Shown one piece after another: positions 1 through 8,925 of a DNA stretch of 64,000 nucleotides. Position 1 is the stretch's first letter, and each line of letters begins with the position of its first letter. The notes under the pieces are model-generated. The model ran no database searches. It saw nothing but the letters and a program-made list of their open reading frames with translations, and had not been told where the DNA came from. A program made the position numbers and the translations under genes. Origin of the DNA: Phyllobacterium sp. T1293. Its GTDB lineage: Bacteria > Pseudomonadota > Alphaproteobacteria > Rhizobiales > Rhizobiaceae. Location: assembly GCF_020731415.2 (NCBI RefSeq), contig NZ_CP088273.1, positions 2,733,001 to 2,797,000 of the forward strand. Direction: 5' to 3'.

Positions 1-2
1 TT

Positions 3-797
3 GAAAAAGATGGCTGGGACGGCGAATGGTACCGTCGCGGCTATTTCGACGACGGTTCGCCTCTGGGTTCCAAGACAAGCGAAGAGTGCAAGATCGACTC
101 GATTGCCCAGTCCTGGAGCGTGCTCTCGGGCTACGGCGATGCGGATCGTGCCAAGCAGGCGATGCAATCCGTCGCGACGCATCTGGTGGATGACGAAGTG
201 GATATCATCAAGCTGTTCACACCGCCCTTCAACAAGTCGCGTCACGATCCGGGTTATATCAAGAGCTATCCGCCGGGCGTGCGCGAAAATGGCGGTCAAT
301 ATACCCATGCCGCCACCTGGGCTGTGCTTGCCATGGCAAAGCTCGGCAATGCCGACGAAGCCTATCGCTGGTTCAGCAAGCTCAATCCTGTGAACCATTC
401 GCTGGATGCCGATAAGGCCGAATCCTATCGGGTTGAACCCTATGTGGTTGCCGCTGACGTTTATTCGGTTGATCCGATGCGCGGACGTGGCGGCTGGACC
501 TGGTACACGGGTTCCGCTGGCTGGCTTTACCGGGTGGCGACGGAAGGTATTCTCGGTATCAGCCGCCAGAATGACCGGTTGTTCGTTGACCCTGCCCTGC
601 CAACCGCGTGGACCGATGGCTTCAGTTTCGTCCTGCGCAACGGCAAGGCGCGCTATACGGTCGAGGTGAAACCAGCCGCCAAGGGCGGCAGGAAGATCAC
701 TGTGGATGGCAAGAAGCTGGCGAAGGCCGATGCGGGCATTCCGCTTGAGACATCAGGCGAGCACAAGGTGCTTGTGGAAGTTGTGCCGGGAAAATAG
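3..797 (+). CDS. cgs: Cyclic beta-1,2-glucan synthase, C-terminal part (cut by window edge)
   Basis: The frame is open from the window edge to a TAG stop and gives 264 residues. They begin with a WDGEWYRRGYFDDGSPLGS stretch, typical of the catalytic GH94 glycoside-phosphorylase region at the end of Cgs/NdvB/ChvB proteins. Further family-like motifs are GGQYTHAATW and GGWTWYTGSAGWLYR. Complete proteins of this family are near 2,800 residues, membrane-bound, and make periplasmic cyclic glucan from UDP-glucose; the C-terminal domain controls ring size by phosphorolysis. Only this terminal domain is visible, so the N-terminal glycosyltransferase and membrane segments are assumed. It converges on sitD with 29 bases between the stops. 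Confidence 0.9.
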   Translation, partial: EKDGWDGEWYRRGYFDDGSPLGSKTSEECKIDSIAQSWSVLSGYGDADRAKQAMQSVATHLVDDEVDIIKLFTPPFNKSRHDPGYIKSYPPGVRENGGQYTHAATWAVLAMAKLGNADEAYRWFSKLNPVNHSLDADKAESYRVEPYVVAADVYSVDPMRGRGGWTWYTGSAGWLYRVATEGILGISRQNDRLFVDPALPTAWTDGFSFVLRNGKARYTVEVKPAAKGGRKITVDGKKLAKADAGIPLETSGEHKVLVEVVPGK

Positions 798-826
798 CCA
801 GCGGCTTTCACCGCTGACTTCAATAT

Positions 827-1678
827 TTACTCCGCCGCCTGCGCTTCGGTGCTGGCGGCGGTTCTGTTTCTGGAAACGAGAAACGCCAGAATGAAACTAG
901 CTGTCAGCAGAAGCACGATGGTTGGTGCCGGAGCACTATCGAGAAAGAAGCTCAGATAGATACCGGCAAGCGACGTGACCACTGCAACCGCCGCTGATAC
1001 GAGCAGCATCTGCTCGAAGCGTTTGGTCAGAAGAAAGGCAATCGATCCCGGCGCAATCAACATGGCAACGGCAAGGATGATACCAACAGCCTTGAGCGCG
1101 CCGACGATGGTGAGCGACAGGATACACAGCAAGCCGTAATGCAAGAATTTGACCGGCAGGCCGATAGCCTGCGCGTGCTGCGGATCAAAGGCATGCAGCA
1201 GCAGATCGCGGCGCCAGATGCTGAGGGCCAGCAAAGTGACCGCTGCAATGACGCCTGTCTCGGCAATATCACTCCATGCCACACCGAGCATATCGCCGAA
1301 CAGGATATGATCGAGATGCACGTCGGACTGGATCTTGGTGTAAAGCACGATGCCAAGCCCGAACATGCCGGAGAATACCACGCCCATAACCGTGTCTTCC
1401 TTGACCCGGCTGTTCTGCTTGAGAAAGCCGGTTGCCAGCGCGCAGATCATCCCCGCTGCGAAGGCACCAATGGCAAGCGGTATGCCTGCAATATAGGCAA
1501 GGACAACACCGGGCAGCACCGCATGAGAGATAGCATCACCCATCAGCGACCAGCCTTTCAGAACAAGAAAAGGCGAGAGCAGGCCCATGGGGACGGCCAC
1601 CAGAAGCGTGATGACAAAGGCCTGCTGCATGAAGCCGAAATTGAATGGCTGCAACAGAAGCTGGATTACATCGCTCAT
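827..1678 (-). CDS. sitD: Mn/Fe ABC transporter permease SitD
   Basis: This 283-residue ABC-3 family permease has about eight hydrophobic segments and the family loop KGWSLMGDAISHAVLPGVVLAY near residues 41-62. It is one of two membrane subunits through which the ABC importer moves Mn2+ (and probably Fe2+) into the cytoplasm. The gene is last in sitABCD; its ATG overlaps the sitC stop by four bases, and a GGAGG lies just upstream inside sitC, which indicates translational coupling. Two related permeases in tandem mark the SitABCD/YfeABCD type rather than the one-permease znuABC layout. Substrate is inferred from family and from the operator before sitA. Confidence 0.92.
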   Translation of the reverse strand: MSDVIQLLLQPFNFGFMQQAFVITLLVAVPMGLLSPFLVLKGWSLMGDAISHAVLPGVVLAYIAGIPLAIGAFAAGMICALATGFLKQNSRVKEDTVMGVVFSGMFGLGIVLYTKIQSDVHLDHILFGDMLGVAWSDIAETGVIAAVTLLALSIWRRDLLLHAFDPQHAQAIGLPVKFLHYGLLCILSLTIVGALKAVGIILAVAMLIAPGSIAFLLTKRFEQMLLVSAAVAVVTSLAGIYLSFFLDSAPAPTIVLLLTASFILAFLVSRNRTAASTEAQAAE

Positions 1679-2535
1679 GCGCCCTCCTCCAGCGCCAGTT
1701 TCGCGCGGCGGCGTGCGGCAAGTGTTCCGTGTTTGGGAGCGAAAACAAAAGCGGTGAGAAAGACGAGCGTTTGCAGAACCACGATAATGCCGCCGGTGGC
1801 GCCATCGAGAAAATAGCTCAGATAGGCTCCAACAAAACTGGTCAGCGCACCAATCGCCACACTCGTCTGGATCAGACGCGGAAAACGATCATGCAGCAGA
1901 TAGGCCGTCGCTCCGGGGGTGACGACCATGGCCACAACCAGAAACGCGCCCACCGTCTGCATGGCCGCAACCGTCGACGCGCTGAGCAGCGTGAAGAACA
2001 GAATTTTGAGCACAGGCGGATTGAGGCCGATTGATCGGGCGTGGTTTTCATCGAAGAACGTCACCATCAAATCCTTCCATTTGACGAGAAGGACCGCCAG
2101 CGAGACGCCGCAAATGATGACCAGTTGCAACGTATCTTCAGGTGTGATCGCCAGAATATTGCCGAGCACGATGGTCTGGATGTTCACCGAGGCCGGTGAC
2201 AGCGACATCATGAACAGACCGAGACCAAAGAAGGAGGTAAAGATAAGGCCAATAATGGCATCCTCTTTCAGCTTGGTTCGCTGGTTCAGGAACAACATGG
2301 CGACGGCCGCAAGACCACCGGAGAAGAACGCCCCAATGGAAAAAGGCAGGCCGAGCATATAGGCACCGGCAACGCCCGGTACGATGGAATGGGAGAGCGC
2401 ATCGCCAATCAGCGACCAGCCTTTCAGCATCAGATAGGCCGAAAGGAAGGCGCAGACGCCGCCAACCAGAGCGCTGACCCACATGGCATTAACCATGTAA
2501 TTGTACGAGAACGGTTCGAGCAGAATTTGCATCAT
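1675..2535 (-). CDS. sitC: Mn/Fe ABC transporter permease SitC
   Basis: This 286-residue ABC-3 permease parallels SitD, with the matching loop [20 protein letters not shown] near residues 39-58 and about eight membrane-spanning stretches. It is expected to pair with SitD to form the inner-membrane channel, driven by the SitB ATPase and fed by periplasmic SitA. It overlaps sitB upstream and sitD downstream by four bases each, so the whole set should be one transcript with coupled translation. Confidence 0.92.
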   Translation of the reverse strand: MMQILLEPFSYNYMVNAMWVSALVGGVCAFLSAYLMLKGWSLIGDALSHSIVPGVAGAYMLGLPFSIGAFFSGGLAAVAMLFLNQRTKLKEDAIIGLIFTSFFGLGLFMMSLSPASVNIQTIVLGNILAITPEDTLQLVIICGVSLAVLLVKWKDLMVTFFDENHARSIGLNPPVLKILFFTLLSASTVAAMQTVGAFLVVAMVVTPGATAYLLHDRFPRLIQTSVAIGALTSFVGAYLSYFLDGATGGIIVVLQTLVFLTAFVFAPKHGTLAARRRAKLALEEGA

Positions 2536-3431
2536 GGCTTCGACTTGCCTTTGCCACTCTTGGGCTCGCCGTAAATGACGAATGGCCGCTCGTCATCGCT
2601 GAGCACCGTCACGCTGCGCGGGTCAGCATCATCGTGAAGATCGACACCGCCAAGAATGAAGTGCCGGAGCACACCGCCAAAAGTCATTTCCAGATTGGCC
2701 TGCGTGAACACTTTTTCGGTCGGACCAGAGGCTAGAACGGTGCGGTTGACCAGCACGGCCCGGTCGCAGAATTCGGGCACACTGCCGAGATTATGGGTGG
2801 AGACAAGCATAACCTTGCCATCATCGCGCAATGATCGAAGCAGGCCGATAATCGCCTCTTCGGTGCGCACGTCGACACCGGTAAACGGCTCATCCAGCAG
2901 AATGATATCCCCTTCCTGTGCCAGCGCGCGGGCCAGAAACACCCGCTTCTTCTGGCCGCCGGAGAGTTCGCCAATCTGCCGCTTACGGAAATCGGTCATA
3001 CCGACCCGTTCCAGCGCTGCCGTCACCATGTGCTGGTCACGCTTTTTCGGCATACGCAGAAAGTTCATATGGCCGTAACGTCCCATCATCACGACGTCCT
3101 CGACCAGTACAGGAAAATTCCAGTCGACATCCTCACTCTGCGGCACATAGGCAACGACATTGCGCTTCAGCGCCTGCCCTGCCTTTTCGCCAAGGATCGA
3201 TACCGACCCTTTGGCAAGCGGGACAAAGCCCATGATTGCCTTGAACAGGGTGGACTTGCCGCTGCCATTCACACCCACCAGAGCGGTGATCGAACCGCGC
3301 GGAATGTCAAAACTGGCATTGCGCAGGGCCGTATGACCATTGCGATAGGTGACGGTGACGTCATGTACGGAAAGACCAGCCCCTCGCTTTGCAGCGGAGG
3401 GGCTGGCGAGCGCTTGGGAGGTTACGCTCAC
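2532..3431 (-). CDS. sitB: Mn/Fe ABC transporter ATP-binding protein SitB
   Basis: This 299-residue ATPase has Walker [10 protein letters not shown] (residues 53-61), a Q-loop [10 protein letters not shown], signature LSGGQKKR and Walker [13 protein letters not shown]. It powers metal uptake through SitC and SitD from the cytoplasmic face. The start is GTG, overlapping the sitA TGA in a GTGA arrangement. About 20 residues precede the first beta strand of the domain, so a slightly later start cannot be excluded. Zinc ZnuC ATPases are the nearest alternative, but the two-permease context favours Sit. Confidence 0.92.
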   Translation of the reverse strand: MSVTSQALASPSAAKRGAGLSVHDVTVTYRNGHTALRNASFDIPRGSITALVGVNGSGKSTLFKAIMGFVPLAKGSVSILGEKAGQALKRNVVAYVPQSEDVDWNFPVLVEDVVMMGRYGHMNFLRMPKKRDQHMVTAALERVGMTDFRKRQIGELSGGQKKRVFLARALAQEGDIILLDEPFTGVDVRTEEAIIGLLRSLRDDGKVMLVSTHNLGSVPEFCDRAVLVNRTVLASGPTEKVFTQANLEMTFGGVLRHFILGGVDLHDDADPRSVTVLSDDERPFVIYGEPKSGKGKSKP

Positions 3432-4321
3432 GGGGCAAATCCTTTGGCTACGGTTTGTGCGGTGGTTCGCAGCAGGTCGAGATAGGTCGGCACCGGTCCA
3501 TCGGGATCGCTGAGCGAGTCGACATAGAGAACACCGCCATATTTGGCGCCGGTCTCGCGCGCCACCTGCTTGGCGGGCGATGCGGAAATCGTGCTCTCAC
3601 TGAACACAACCGGGATTTTTTCGGCACGCACCTTGTCGATCACCTTACGAACCTGCTGGGGCGTACCCTGCTGGTCGGCGTTGATCGGCCAGAGGTAAAG
3701 CTCTTTCATGTCGAAATCGCGGGCGAGATAGCTGAAGGCACCTTCACTGGTCACAAGCCAGCGGCGCTCAACAGGAACGGCAGCAAGGCTTTCGCGGATG
3801 GGCGCAACGGTGGCTTTGATCTTATCCGAATAGGCCGCAGCATTGCGGTCATAGATTGCCGCATTATCCGGGTCATATTTGCCAAGCGCCTTACGGATAT
3901 TCTCCACATAGATCAGAGCAGCATTGGGCGACATCCACGCATGCGGATTTGGCTTGCCCTCATAGGGTCCTTCGGAAATACCCATGGGCTCAACGCCCTC
4001 GCTGACAACAGCACTCGGCACGTTTTTCACATTGCCAAAGAATTTTTCGAACCAGCGTTCAAGGCCAAGACCATTCCAGAGAACGAGATTGGCGTCCTGT
4101 GCTTTCAGAATATCACCGGGTGTCGGCTGGTAATCATGGATTTCCGCATTGGGCTTGGTGATTGAATCCACATCGGCCGCGTCACCCGCAACATTGCGTG
4201 CCATATCGGCGATGATCGTAAAGGTAGTAACCACCTTGAACTTTTTGCCATCAGCAGCGGATGCCGAGCCAAGAATCGTCAAAAGAGCAAAAACAGCAAT
4301 CAACAGTCGGGAAAATCTCAT
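3428..4321 (-). CDS. sitA: Periplasmic Mn/Fe-binding protein SitA
   Basis: This cluster A-1 solute-binding protein has 297 residues and a signal peptide (MRFSRLL then a hydrophobic run ending SASAADG). Likely metal ligands are the His in EIHDY, the His in NPHAWMSP, the Glu in TSEGAFSY and an Asp in [11 protein letters not shown], the His-His-Glu-Asp pattern of Mn/Fe-binding SitA/PsaA proteins. It lacks the long His-rich loop of zinc-binding ZnuA. I chose the start at 4321 because GGAGG sits four bases before the ATG; an upstream in-frame ATG at 4396 adds 25 residues that would spoil the signal peptide. First gene of sitABCD. Confidence 0.9.
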   Translation of the reverse strand: MRFSRLLIAVFALLTILGSASAADGKKFKVVTTFTIIADMARNVAGDAADVDSITKPNAEIHDYQPTPGDILKAQDANLVLWNGLGLERWFEKFFGNVKNVPSAVVSEGVEPMGISEGPYEGKPNPHAWMSPNAALIYVENIRKALGKYDPDNAAIYDRNAAAYSDKIKATVAPIRESLAAVPVERRWLVTSEGAFSYLARDFDMKELYLWPINADQQGTPQQVRKVIDKVRAEKIPVVFSESTISASPAKQVARETGAKYGGVLYVDSLSDPDGPVPTYLDLLRTTAQTVAKGFAP

Positions 4322-4374
4322 ATCGCCTCCAGCATACACGGGAAAATGACGCGGGTTTTCAGCGCCATTGTTAC

Positions 4375-4424
4375 TCCATAACGTCCGGTTTTTCATTCGT
4401 CAATGCAAATGCAAATGATTTGCA
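4375..4424 (-). promoter_or_regulatory. sitA promoter with Mur-type operator
   Basis: Reading leftward, TTGACG (4403-4398) and TATGGA (4380-4375) are 17 bases apart and suit a sigma-70 promoter. Just upstream lies the perfect 7-1-7 palindrome TGCAAATGATTTGCA (4410-4424). An overlapping extra TGCAAAT unit begins at 4404, so repeats run up to the -35. TGCAAAT-type boxes upstream of sitA are known targets of the manganese-sensing Fur homologue Mur in rhizobia. Binding here is inferred. Confidence 0.7.
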
Positions 4425-4557
4425 AAAAGAAATTCTTACCGACGGGCTGACACACCGGTTGCTTCAATCACTGAAATTCTGTGCAACAATGCCGATATCT
4501 GGGTGAGCCAGTTGAGAATCTTTGCAACTGAGCGCGTTCTGGCGCATAATCGCGCTC

Positions 4558-4992
4558 ATGAAACATGCACTCAATCAGAAGCCGGATTACGAGAAAGAAC
4601 TGCGCAAGGCAGGCGTTCGCATCACCCGCCCCCGCCGAATCATTCTCGATATTCTGACCTCCACGGAAGACCATCCGGATGCGATGAAAATCTTCCATCG
4701 TGCCATCGAGATTGACGACAGCATTTCGCTCTCGACCGTGTATCGCACCATGAACCTCTTGGAGGAGATGGGGGCGATCCATCGCCATGCCTTCAATGGC
4801 GGTCCGTCGCGCTTTGAACAGGCGCATGGCGAGCATCATGACCACCTGATCGATGTCGATACGGGTGATGTGATCGAGTTCCAGTCTGACAAGATCGAGA
4901 AGTTGCAGGAAGAAATCGCCCGCGCCCTTGGCTATGACATCATCCATCACCGGCTTGAGCTTTACGGGCGGAAATCAAAACGGCCTGAATAA
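4558..4992 (+). CDS. mur: Fur-family metalloregulator, probably Mur
   Basis: This 144-residue Fur superfamily protein carries an N-terminal winged helix with recognition helix [14 protein letters not shown] and the metal-site region [19 protein letters not shown]. Fur proteins of this group in Rhizobiales respond to manganese and repress sitABCD (Mur). Divergence from sitA and the palindromic operator between them support that role, although classical Fur or a second Fur paralogue is possible. I use the ATG at 4558; a TTG at 4522 would add 12 unconserved residues. No CxxC zinc motif is visible at the C terminus, unlike E. coli Fur or Zur. Confidence 0.75.
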   Translation: MKHALNQKPDYEKELRKAGVRITRPRRIILDILTSTEDHPDAMKIFHRAIEIDDSISLSTVYRTMNLLEEMGAIHRHAFNGGPSRFEQAHGEHHDHLIDVDTGDVIEFQSDKIEKLQEEIARALGYDIIHHRLELYGRKSKRPE

Positions 4993-5010
4993 GTCTGCTT
5001 TGAGCAACGG

Positions 5011-5928
5011 ATGGACAAAACAATGACCGCTCTTCCTCCCTTTCTCGGGCTTCCTGATCGACTCCCCGAGGGCCGCACGCCCCGCATGGTTATCTTCGGG
5101 GCCGGTCACGGCAGCACGTATCCCGGCAAGGACAGCAGCGGCTATCACTCGGCTGCCGGCGCGATCCGCGCTGCGAGCCAAAACGATACTGCCCTTATCG
5201 AGCACTGGGACTTTGATCTCGGCGGTCCACTTTTTGACGGTAAGCCGATCTGTTGCGTTGATACAGGTGACATTTCAACCACAATGCATGACAACGCCGG
5301 CAACCGGGCCCGGATCGAAGCGCGGACACGCGAGGTTCTGGCATTGCCAGCCTTACCTATCCTGCTCGGCGGCGATTGCTCCGTGACAATACCCTTTCTC
5401 GCCGGCTTTGCGGATCACGGGCCTGTCTGGATTCTTCAGATAGACGCTCATATCGACTGGCGCGACGAAGTGCATGGCGAGCGCCACGGTTATTCCAGCC
5501 CGATGCGCCGGGCGAGCGAGATGCCGCACGTTGCCGGGATTGTGCAGGTTGGTCTGCGCAGCGTTGGTAGCGCGCGCCTCGCCGACATTGAAGCAGCCCG
5601 GCACTATGGCAGCCATTTTGTGACCGCCCGCGAGGTTCATACGCAGGGCGTCGAAGCTGCTCTCCGGCATATCCCTGAAGGAGCACGGGTTGTTGTCACC
5701 CTCGACTGCGATAGCCTTGATCCCAGCATCATGCCCGGTGTGGCGGCGCGTACGCCGGGTGGCCTTTCCTACACGCAGGTAATCGACCTGATCGCGGGCC
5801 TCAGCAAGCGCGCCAGCATCGCAGGATTCGACCTTGTCGAATTCTATCCTCCCACCGATATTGACAGCCTCTCGGCCCTGACCGCCGCGCGCATTGTCGT
5901 CAATGTCATCGGCACCCTTGTCCGGTAG
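5011..5928 (+). CDS. Agmatinase-like ureohydrolase with Cys at a Mn-ligand position
   Basis: This 305-residue arginase-fold protein has the metal motifs DAHIDW (Asp145, His147, Asp149) and DCDSLDP (Asp232, Asp234), plus HGYSSPMRRA. The family hydrolyses guanidino compounds (agmatine, arginine, guanidinobutyrate, proclavaminate) to urea and an amine at a two-Mn centre. The first metal-ligand motif, normally GGDHS, reads GGDCS here (Cys123; codons GGC GAT TGC TCC), which departs from the family signature. Substrate cannot be assigned. The gene starts 18 bases after the Fur-family gene and could share its transcript. A second ATG is available at 5023. Confidence 0.8.
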   Translation: MDKTMTALPPFLGLPDRLPEGRTPRMVIFGAGHGSTYPGKDSSGYHSAAGAIRAASQNDTALIEHWDFDLGGPLFDGKPICCVDTGDISTTMHDNAGNRARIEARTREVLALPALPILLGGDCSVTIPFLAGFADHGPVWILQIDAHIDWRDEVHGERHGYSSPMRRASEMPHVAGIVQVGLRSVGSARLADIEAARHYGSHFVTAREVHTQGVEAALRHIPEGARVVVTLDCDSLDPSIMPGVAARTPGGLSYTQVIDLIAGLSKRASIAGFDLVEFYPPTDIDSLSALTAARIVVNVIGTLVR

Positions 5929-5978
5929 GTTTAACCTTGCGAGCTTTCAGCGCAGAAGAGCGCTAGACCTGTTCGTGG

Positions 5979-6004
5979 GCGTTTTAGCCAAAAGGGCAAA
6001 ACGC
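5979..6004 (+). terminator. Hairpin after the ureohydrolase gene
   Basis: GCGTTTT (5979-5985) and AAAACGC (5998-6004) form a stem extended by GCC/GGC toward the loop. No clean T-run follows, so this may be a weak terminator or a 3-prime stabilising structure rather than a full intrinsic terminator. Confidence 0.4.
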
Positions 6005-6096
6005 TGGAACAAGACTGATCTTGCGCACAAACGTACAAGACCGCTGCTCCCGATTGGCTGATAAATCCCGCTTGCTGTTATCCAAGGGAGTCATGC

Positions 6097-6480
6097 ATGC
6101 AAAGCGGTTCGTCAAAGCCTTATAATGCCATCAATTTTTCCGAGAAATTTGGCCTGTTCACCGAACAGTGGCAGCCCAAAGTGGTGGCCGAACTCAATGA
6201 TTATCAGTTCAAGATTGCGCGGCTTGAAGGGGATTTTATCTGGCATGACCATCCGGAGACCGATGAGGCATTTATTGTGCTGGATGGCGAATTGCGCATC
6301 GATTTTCGCGATGGGTCTGTGACAATCAAACCGGGTGAAATGTATGTGGTGCCCAAGGGCGTCGAGCATAAGCCCTATGCGGAAAGGGAAGTTCGCTTGA
6401 TGCTGATTGAACCACGCGGCGTTGTGAACACCGGCAACGGGAGCAAAGAACGCACCGCCCAGAACGACGTCTGGGTCTGA
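6097..6480 (+). CDS. Small cupin-domain protein
   Basis: This 127-residue single cupin has motif 1 WHDHPETDEAFIVLDGELRI (residues about 49-68) and motif 2 PGEMYVVPKGVEHKPYA. Both His of motif 1, the following Glu and the His of motif 2 are present, so a metal site is likely. Such proteins occur as small isomerases, dioxygenases or ligand-binding proteins; the substrate is not evident. It is preceded by AAGGGAG before the ATG. It converges on the LysR-type gene with only three bases between the stops. Confidence 0.8.
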   Translation: MQSGSSKPYNAINFSEKFGLFTEQWQPKVVAELNDYQFKIARLEGDFIWHDHPETDEAFIVLDGELRIDFRDGSVTIKPGEMYVVPKGVEHKPYAEREVRLMLIEPRGVVNTGNGSKERTAQNDVWV

Positions 6481-6483
6481 AAT

Positions 6484-7341
6484 TCACACTATCTGTGCGA
6501 GATTCCGCCGCAGGAAATCATCAAGCCGGTTAACGGCTGCATCCGTTGAATTGGGGTTACGCATGACCCCGACCTCAAGGTCATGCAGCGGTGGCAAGCC
6601 CTCATTCTCGCCGACTATGCGCAGTGAGGACGGCACACTGCAGGCGGCGAGACCCGCCACCGCCAGACCCGCCTGAACAACGGCAATCAGACCAAGCAGG
6701 CTGGCGCTGGAATAGGTGCAACGATAGCTGCGATCCGCATCGCCCAGCGCCTGCAAGACATGGGTGCGTCCCGCACAGCCCGGTTCGAACAGGGCAATAG
6801 GCAGCGGGTCATTTTCCCAGGTAACGTGGGTTGGCGAGGCAACCCAGACGAAACGTTCGCGGCGGATAATTTCAAGCGGCTGCTTTTGAACGCGCGTCAC
6901 AATAGCCAGATCGACCCGGTTATCCTCAATCGCCTTGACCAGCGATGTGGATTGTTCACAAACCAGTTCCACAGTAACCAGCGGATGGTCAGCGGCAAAC
7001 CGCGACAGGATGGGCGGCAGGAGGAAGGCCGCATAATCATCCGGCACCCCCAGACGCACACTGCCGGTCTCCTCAGGGCGGGTGACATTGGCCCATGCCT
7101 CATCGGACAATCGCAACAGGCGGCGTGCATAATTCAGAAAACTTTCGCCGGCTAAATTTGGCTCGACGGAACGGGGATTGCGGATCAGAAGCTGCTTGCC
7201 AACTGCCTGCTCCAGCCGCTGCATCTGCATGCTGACAGCTGACTGGCTTCGGCCCACGCGCGGAGCAGCCGCCGAAAGACTGCCGCTTTCGACGACAGCA
7301 ACAAAGGTTCGCAACAGATCAAGGTCGAGGGGTGCAGCCAT
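6484..7341 (-). CDS. LysR-type transcriptional regulator (LrhA-like)
   Basis: This 285-residue LTTR has an N-terminal winged helix (LDLLRTFVAVVESGSLSAAA, then QSAVSMQMQRLE) and a substrate-binding domain that opens with VRLGVPDDYAAFLLPP, a motif shared with LrhA/HexA/PecT-type regulators. It probably controls the divergent EamA exporter, as many LysR genes do with a neighbouring transporter, and itself. The effector is unknown. Confidence 0.85.
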   Translation of the reverse strand: MAAPLDLDLLRTFVAVVESGSLSAAAPRVGRSQSAVSMQMQRLEQAVGKQLLIRNPRSVEPNLAGESFLNYARRLLRLSDEAWANVTRPEETGSVRLGVPDDYAAFLLPPILSRFAADHPLVTVELVCEQSTSLVKAIEDNRVDLAIVTRVQKQPLEIIRRERFVWVASPTHVTWENDPLPIALFEPGCAGRTHVLQALGDADRSYRCTYSSASLLGLIAVVQAGLAVAGLAACSVPSSLRIVGENEGLPPLHDLEVGVMRNPNSTDAAVNRLDDFLRRNLAQIV

Positions 7342-7355
7342 AATACCATCAGCAT

Positions 7356-7385
7356 AACGAATAGCTTCTTACAAATCTATTCGTT
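7356..7385. promoter_or_regulatory. 9-bp inverted repeat between LysR gene and exporter
   Basis: AACGAATAG (7356-7364) and CTATTCGTT (7377-7385) are perfect complements separated by 12 bases. The site lies between the divergent start codons, 15 bases from the LysR start and 58 bases from the preferred exporter start. Dyads of this size in such a position are typical LysR primary binding sites. Assignment is positional inference. Confidence 0.55.
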
Positions 7386-7442
7386 TGTTTGGATGAAAAT
7401 ATCGAGGCTAACTGGGCATCCAATTATTTAGGGATGCCCGTT

Positions 7443-8339
7443 ATGGCCGAGCCGCTTTCAGAACGTTTTCCAGCTGCCCGACTTGCCATTGCTATGGTTA
7501 TCATCGGCACAGTGGGCGCGTTTGCAACGGAAACACGGCTTGATCCGGTAACGATTGTGTTCTGGCGCTGTGTATTCGGCACGATCTTTCTCGGCGCATG
7601 GTGTTTTCTGCGCGGCTATCTGCCTGATCGAACGCTCTCCTGGTCGCGACTGGCGCGGGCAGCCCTCGGCGGTATCTGCATGGTGCTGAGCTGGGTTGCA
7701 TTCTTTGCCGGTTTCCGCATGACATCCATTGCGACCACCACAATCATCTATCATATCCAGCCGTTTTTCGTGGTTCTGATCGGCGCAACCCTGCTCAAGG
7801 AACGCATCACCCGTGACCAGATCATCTGGATGCTCGGCGCGTTTCTTGGTGTCGTACTGGCAAGCGGCCTTGTTGGCACCACCGCACCCGTCAGCGCAAT
7901 CTGGGTTCTTGGTATTGTCATGTCGCTCGGCGCGGCAATGCTTTATGCAGCGGCCACGATTCTTGCCAAGGGCCTTGGCGAACAACGGCCCGAGATCACC
8001 GTGCTTTGCCAGACAATTGTCGGTATTTTCATGCTCGCGCCGTTTGCCAATCTGACGGGACCTGTCCCGCTGGCTTCGTGGGGGTGGCTCGCCAGCATTG
8101 GCATTTTCCATACGGGCATTGCCTATATCCTGATCTATTCGGCCTATCCGCGCCTGCAAACACCTGTCATCGGCGTATTGACCTTCATCTATCCGATCGT
8201 CGCCATCATTGTTGACTGGGCAATTTACGGCCATCCATTGGGAATAGCACAGGCCACCGGAATGCTGCTGATTGCCTGCGGTACACTTGGTGTGCGGCTT
8301 GGCTGGCAGATCCCGTTCCGGCATGTTTCGGCTGCCTGA
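7443..8339 (+). CDS. EamA-family (DMT) transporter
   Basis: This inner-membrane protein of about 298 residues has roughly ten transmembrane segments in two EamA repeats, in the drug/metabolite exporter superfamily. Hydrophobic stretches start at AARLAIAMVIIGTVGAFATE and end at GMLLIACGTLGVRLGW. Substrate is unknown; relatives export amino acids, metabolites or drugs. I prefer the ATG at 7443, which has AGGG about nine bases upstream. A TTG at 7389 and an ATG at 7434 are in frame, but the first would overlap the putative LysR dyad. Confidence 0.8.
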   Translation: MAEPLSERFPAARLAIAMVIIGTVGAFATETRLDPVTIVFWRCVFGTIFLGAWCFLRGYLPDRTLSWSRLARAALGGICMVLSWVAFFAGFRMTSIATTTIIYHIQPFFVVLIGATLLKERITRDQIIWMLGAFLGVVLASGLVGTTAPVSAIWVLGIVMSLGAAMLYAAATILAKGLGEQRPEITVLCQTIVGIFMLAPFANLTGPVPLASWGWLASIGIFHTGIAYILIYSAYPRLQTPVIGVLTFIYPIVAIIVDWAIYGHPLGIAQATGMLLIACGTLGVRLGWQIPFRHVSAA

Positions 8340-8357
8340 TGGATAGAAACGAAAAAA

Positions 8358-8380
8358 CCGCCCAAAGGCGGCTTTCTCTT
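8358..8380. terminator. Shared terminator between exporter gene and ptsN
   Basis: CCGCC (8358-8362), loop CAAA and GGCGG (8367-8371) are followed by CTTTCTCTT, with an A-rich run on the other side. It sits between convergent genes and could end transcription from both directions. Confidence 0.6.
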
Positions 8381-8397
8381 CAAACACTATAAAATAA

Positions 8398-8862
8398 TCA
8401 GGCGGCGTTGGATGCAGGCTGCGCCGTCAGCAATTCATAGATAAGGCTCGCATCATGGGCGGTGCGCAATTTGGCAATTCTCTCGGGATCACGCAGCATG
8501 CGTGCAATGCGTGACAAGGCCTTCAGGTGATCAGCACCGGCATTTTCAGGGGCCAGCAGAAGGAAAACAATATCCACAGGCTGATCATCAAGCGCTTCAA
8601 AATCAACAGGTGTTTCGAGCTGCGCAAAGACCCCGGTAATTCGCTTCACGCTGTTGATCTTGCCATGCGGAATGGCAATGCCATTGCCAACACCGGTCGA
8701 ACCAAGGCGCTCACGCTGCAGGACAGTGTCGAACACTTCCCGCTCCGTCAAACCGGTCAAGGCGGCGGCCTTTTCCGACATGATTTGCAAAAGCTGCTTT
8801 TTGGAATTGACTTTCAATGCGGGCAGGACAGCGTCGGGCTGAATGAGATCACCCAGATCCAT
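8398..8862 (-). CDS. ptsN: Nitrogen-PTS EIIA protein PtsN
   Basis: This 154-residue PTS EIIA type-2 domain has the phospho-accepting His66 in STGVGNGIAIPHGKIN. PtsN is the terminal acceptor of the regulatory PTSNtr chain (PtsP, Npr, PtsN) and does not transport sugar; it adjusts potassium, nitrogen and ABC-transporter regulation. Its place downstream of rpoN and hpf is the classic proteobacterial order. A GGAAGG purine-rich stretch precedes the ATG. It probably has its own promoter as well as reading from hpf, 63 bases upstream. Confidence 0.95.
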   Translation of the reverse strand: MDLGDLIQPDAVLPALKVNSKKQLLQIMSEKAAALTGLTEREVFDTVLQRERLGSTGVGNGIAIPHGKINSVKRITGVFAQLETPVDFEALDDQPVDIVFLLLAPENAGADHLKALSRIARMLRDPERIAKLRTAHDASLIYELLTAQPASNAA

Positions 8863-8925
8863 TATTCTCTTCCTTCCTGATTACCGCCCGCGCTTTTAAG
8901 GCGCGGACGGTAGTTCAAATTTCGC

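Noticed and set aside
1139..1816. A 225-codon frame opposite sitD and the end of sitC
   Set aside because: Composition is His/Gln-rich shadow translation and both sit permeases are clear on the other strand.
3389..4165. A 258-codon frame opposite sitA
   Set aside because: sitA on the other strand has a signal peptide, metal ligands and a good ribosome site; this frame has none.
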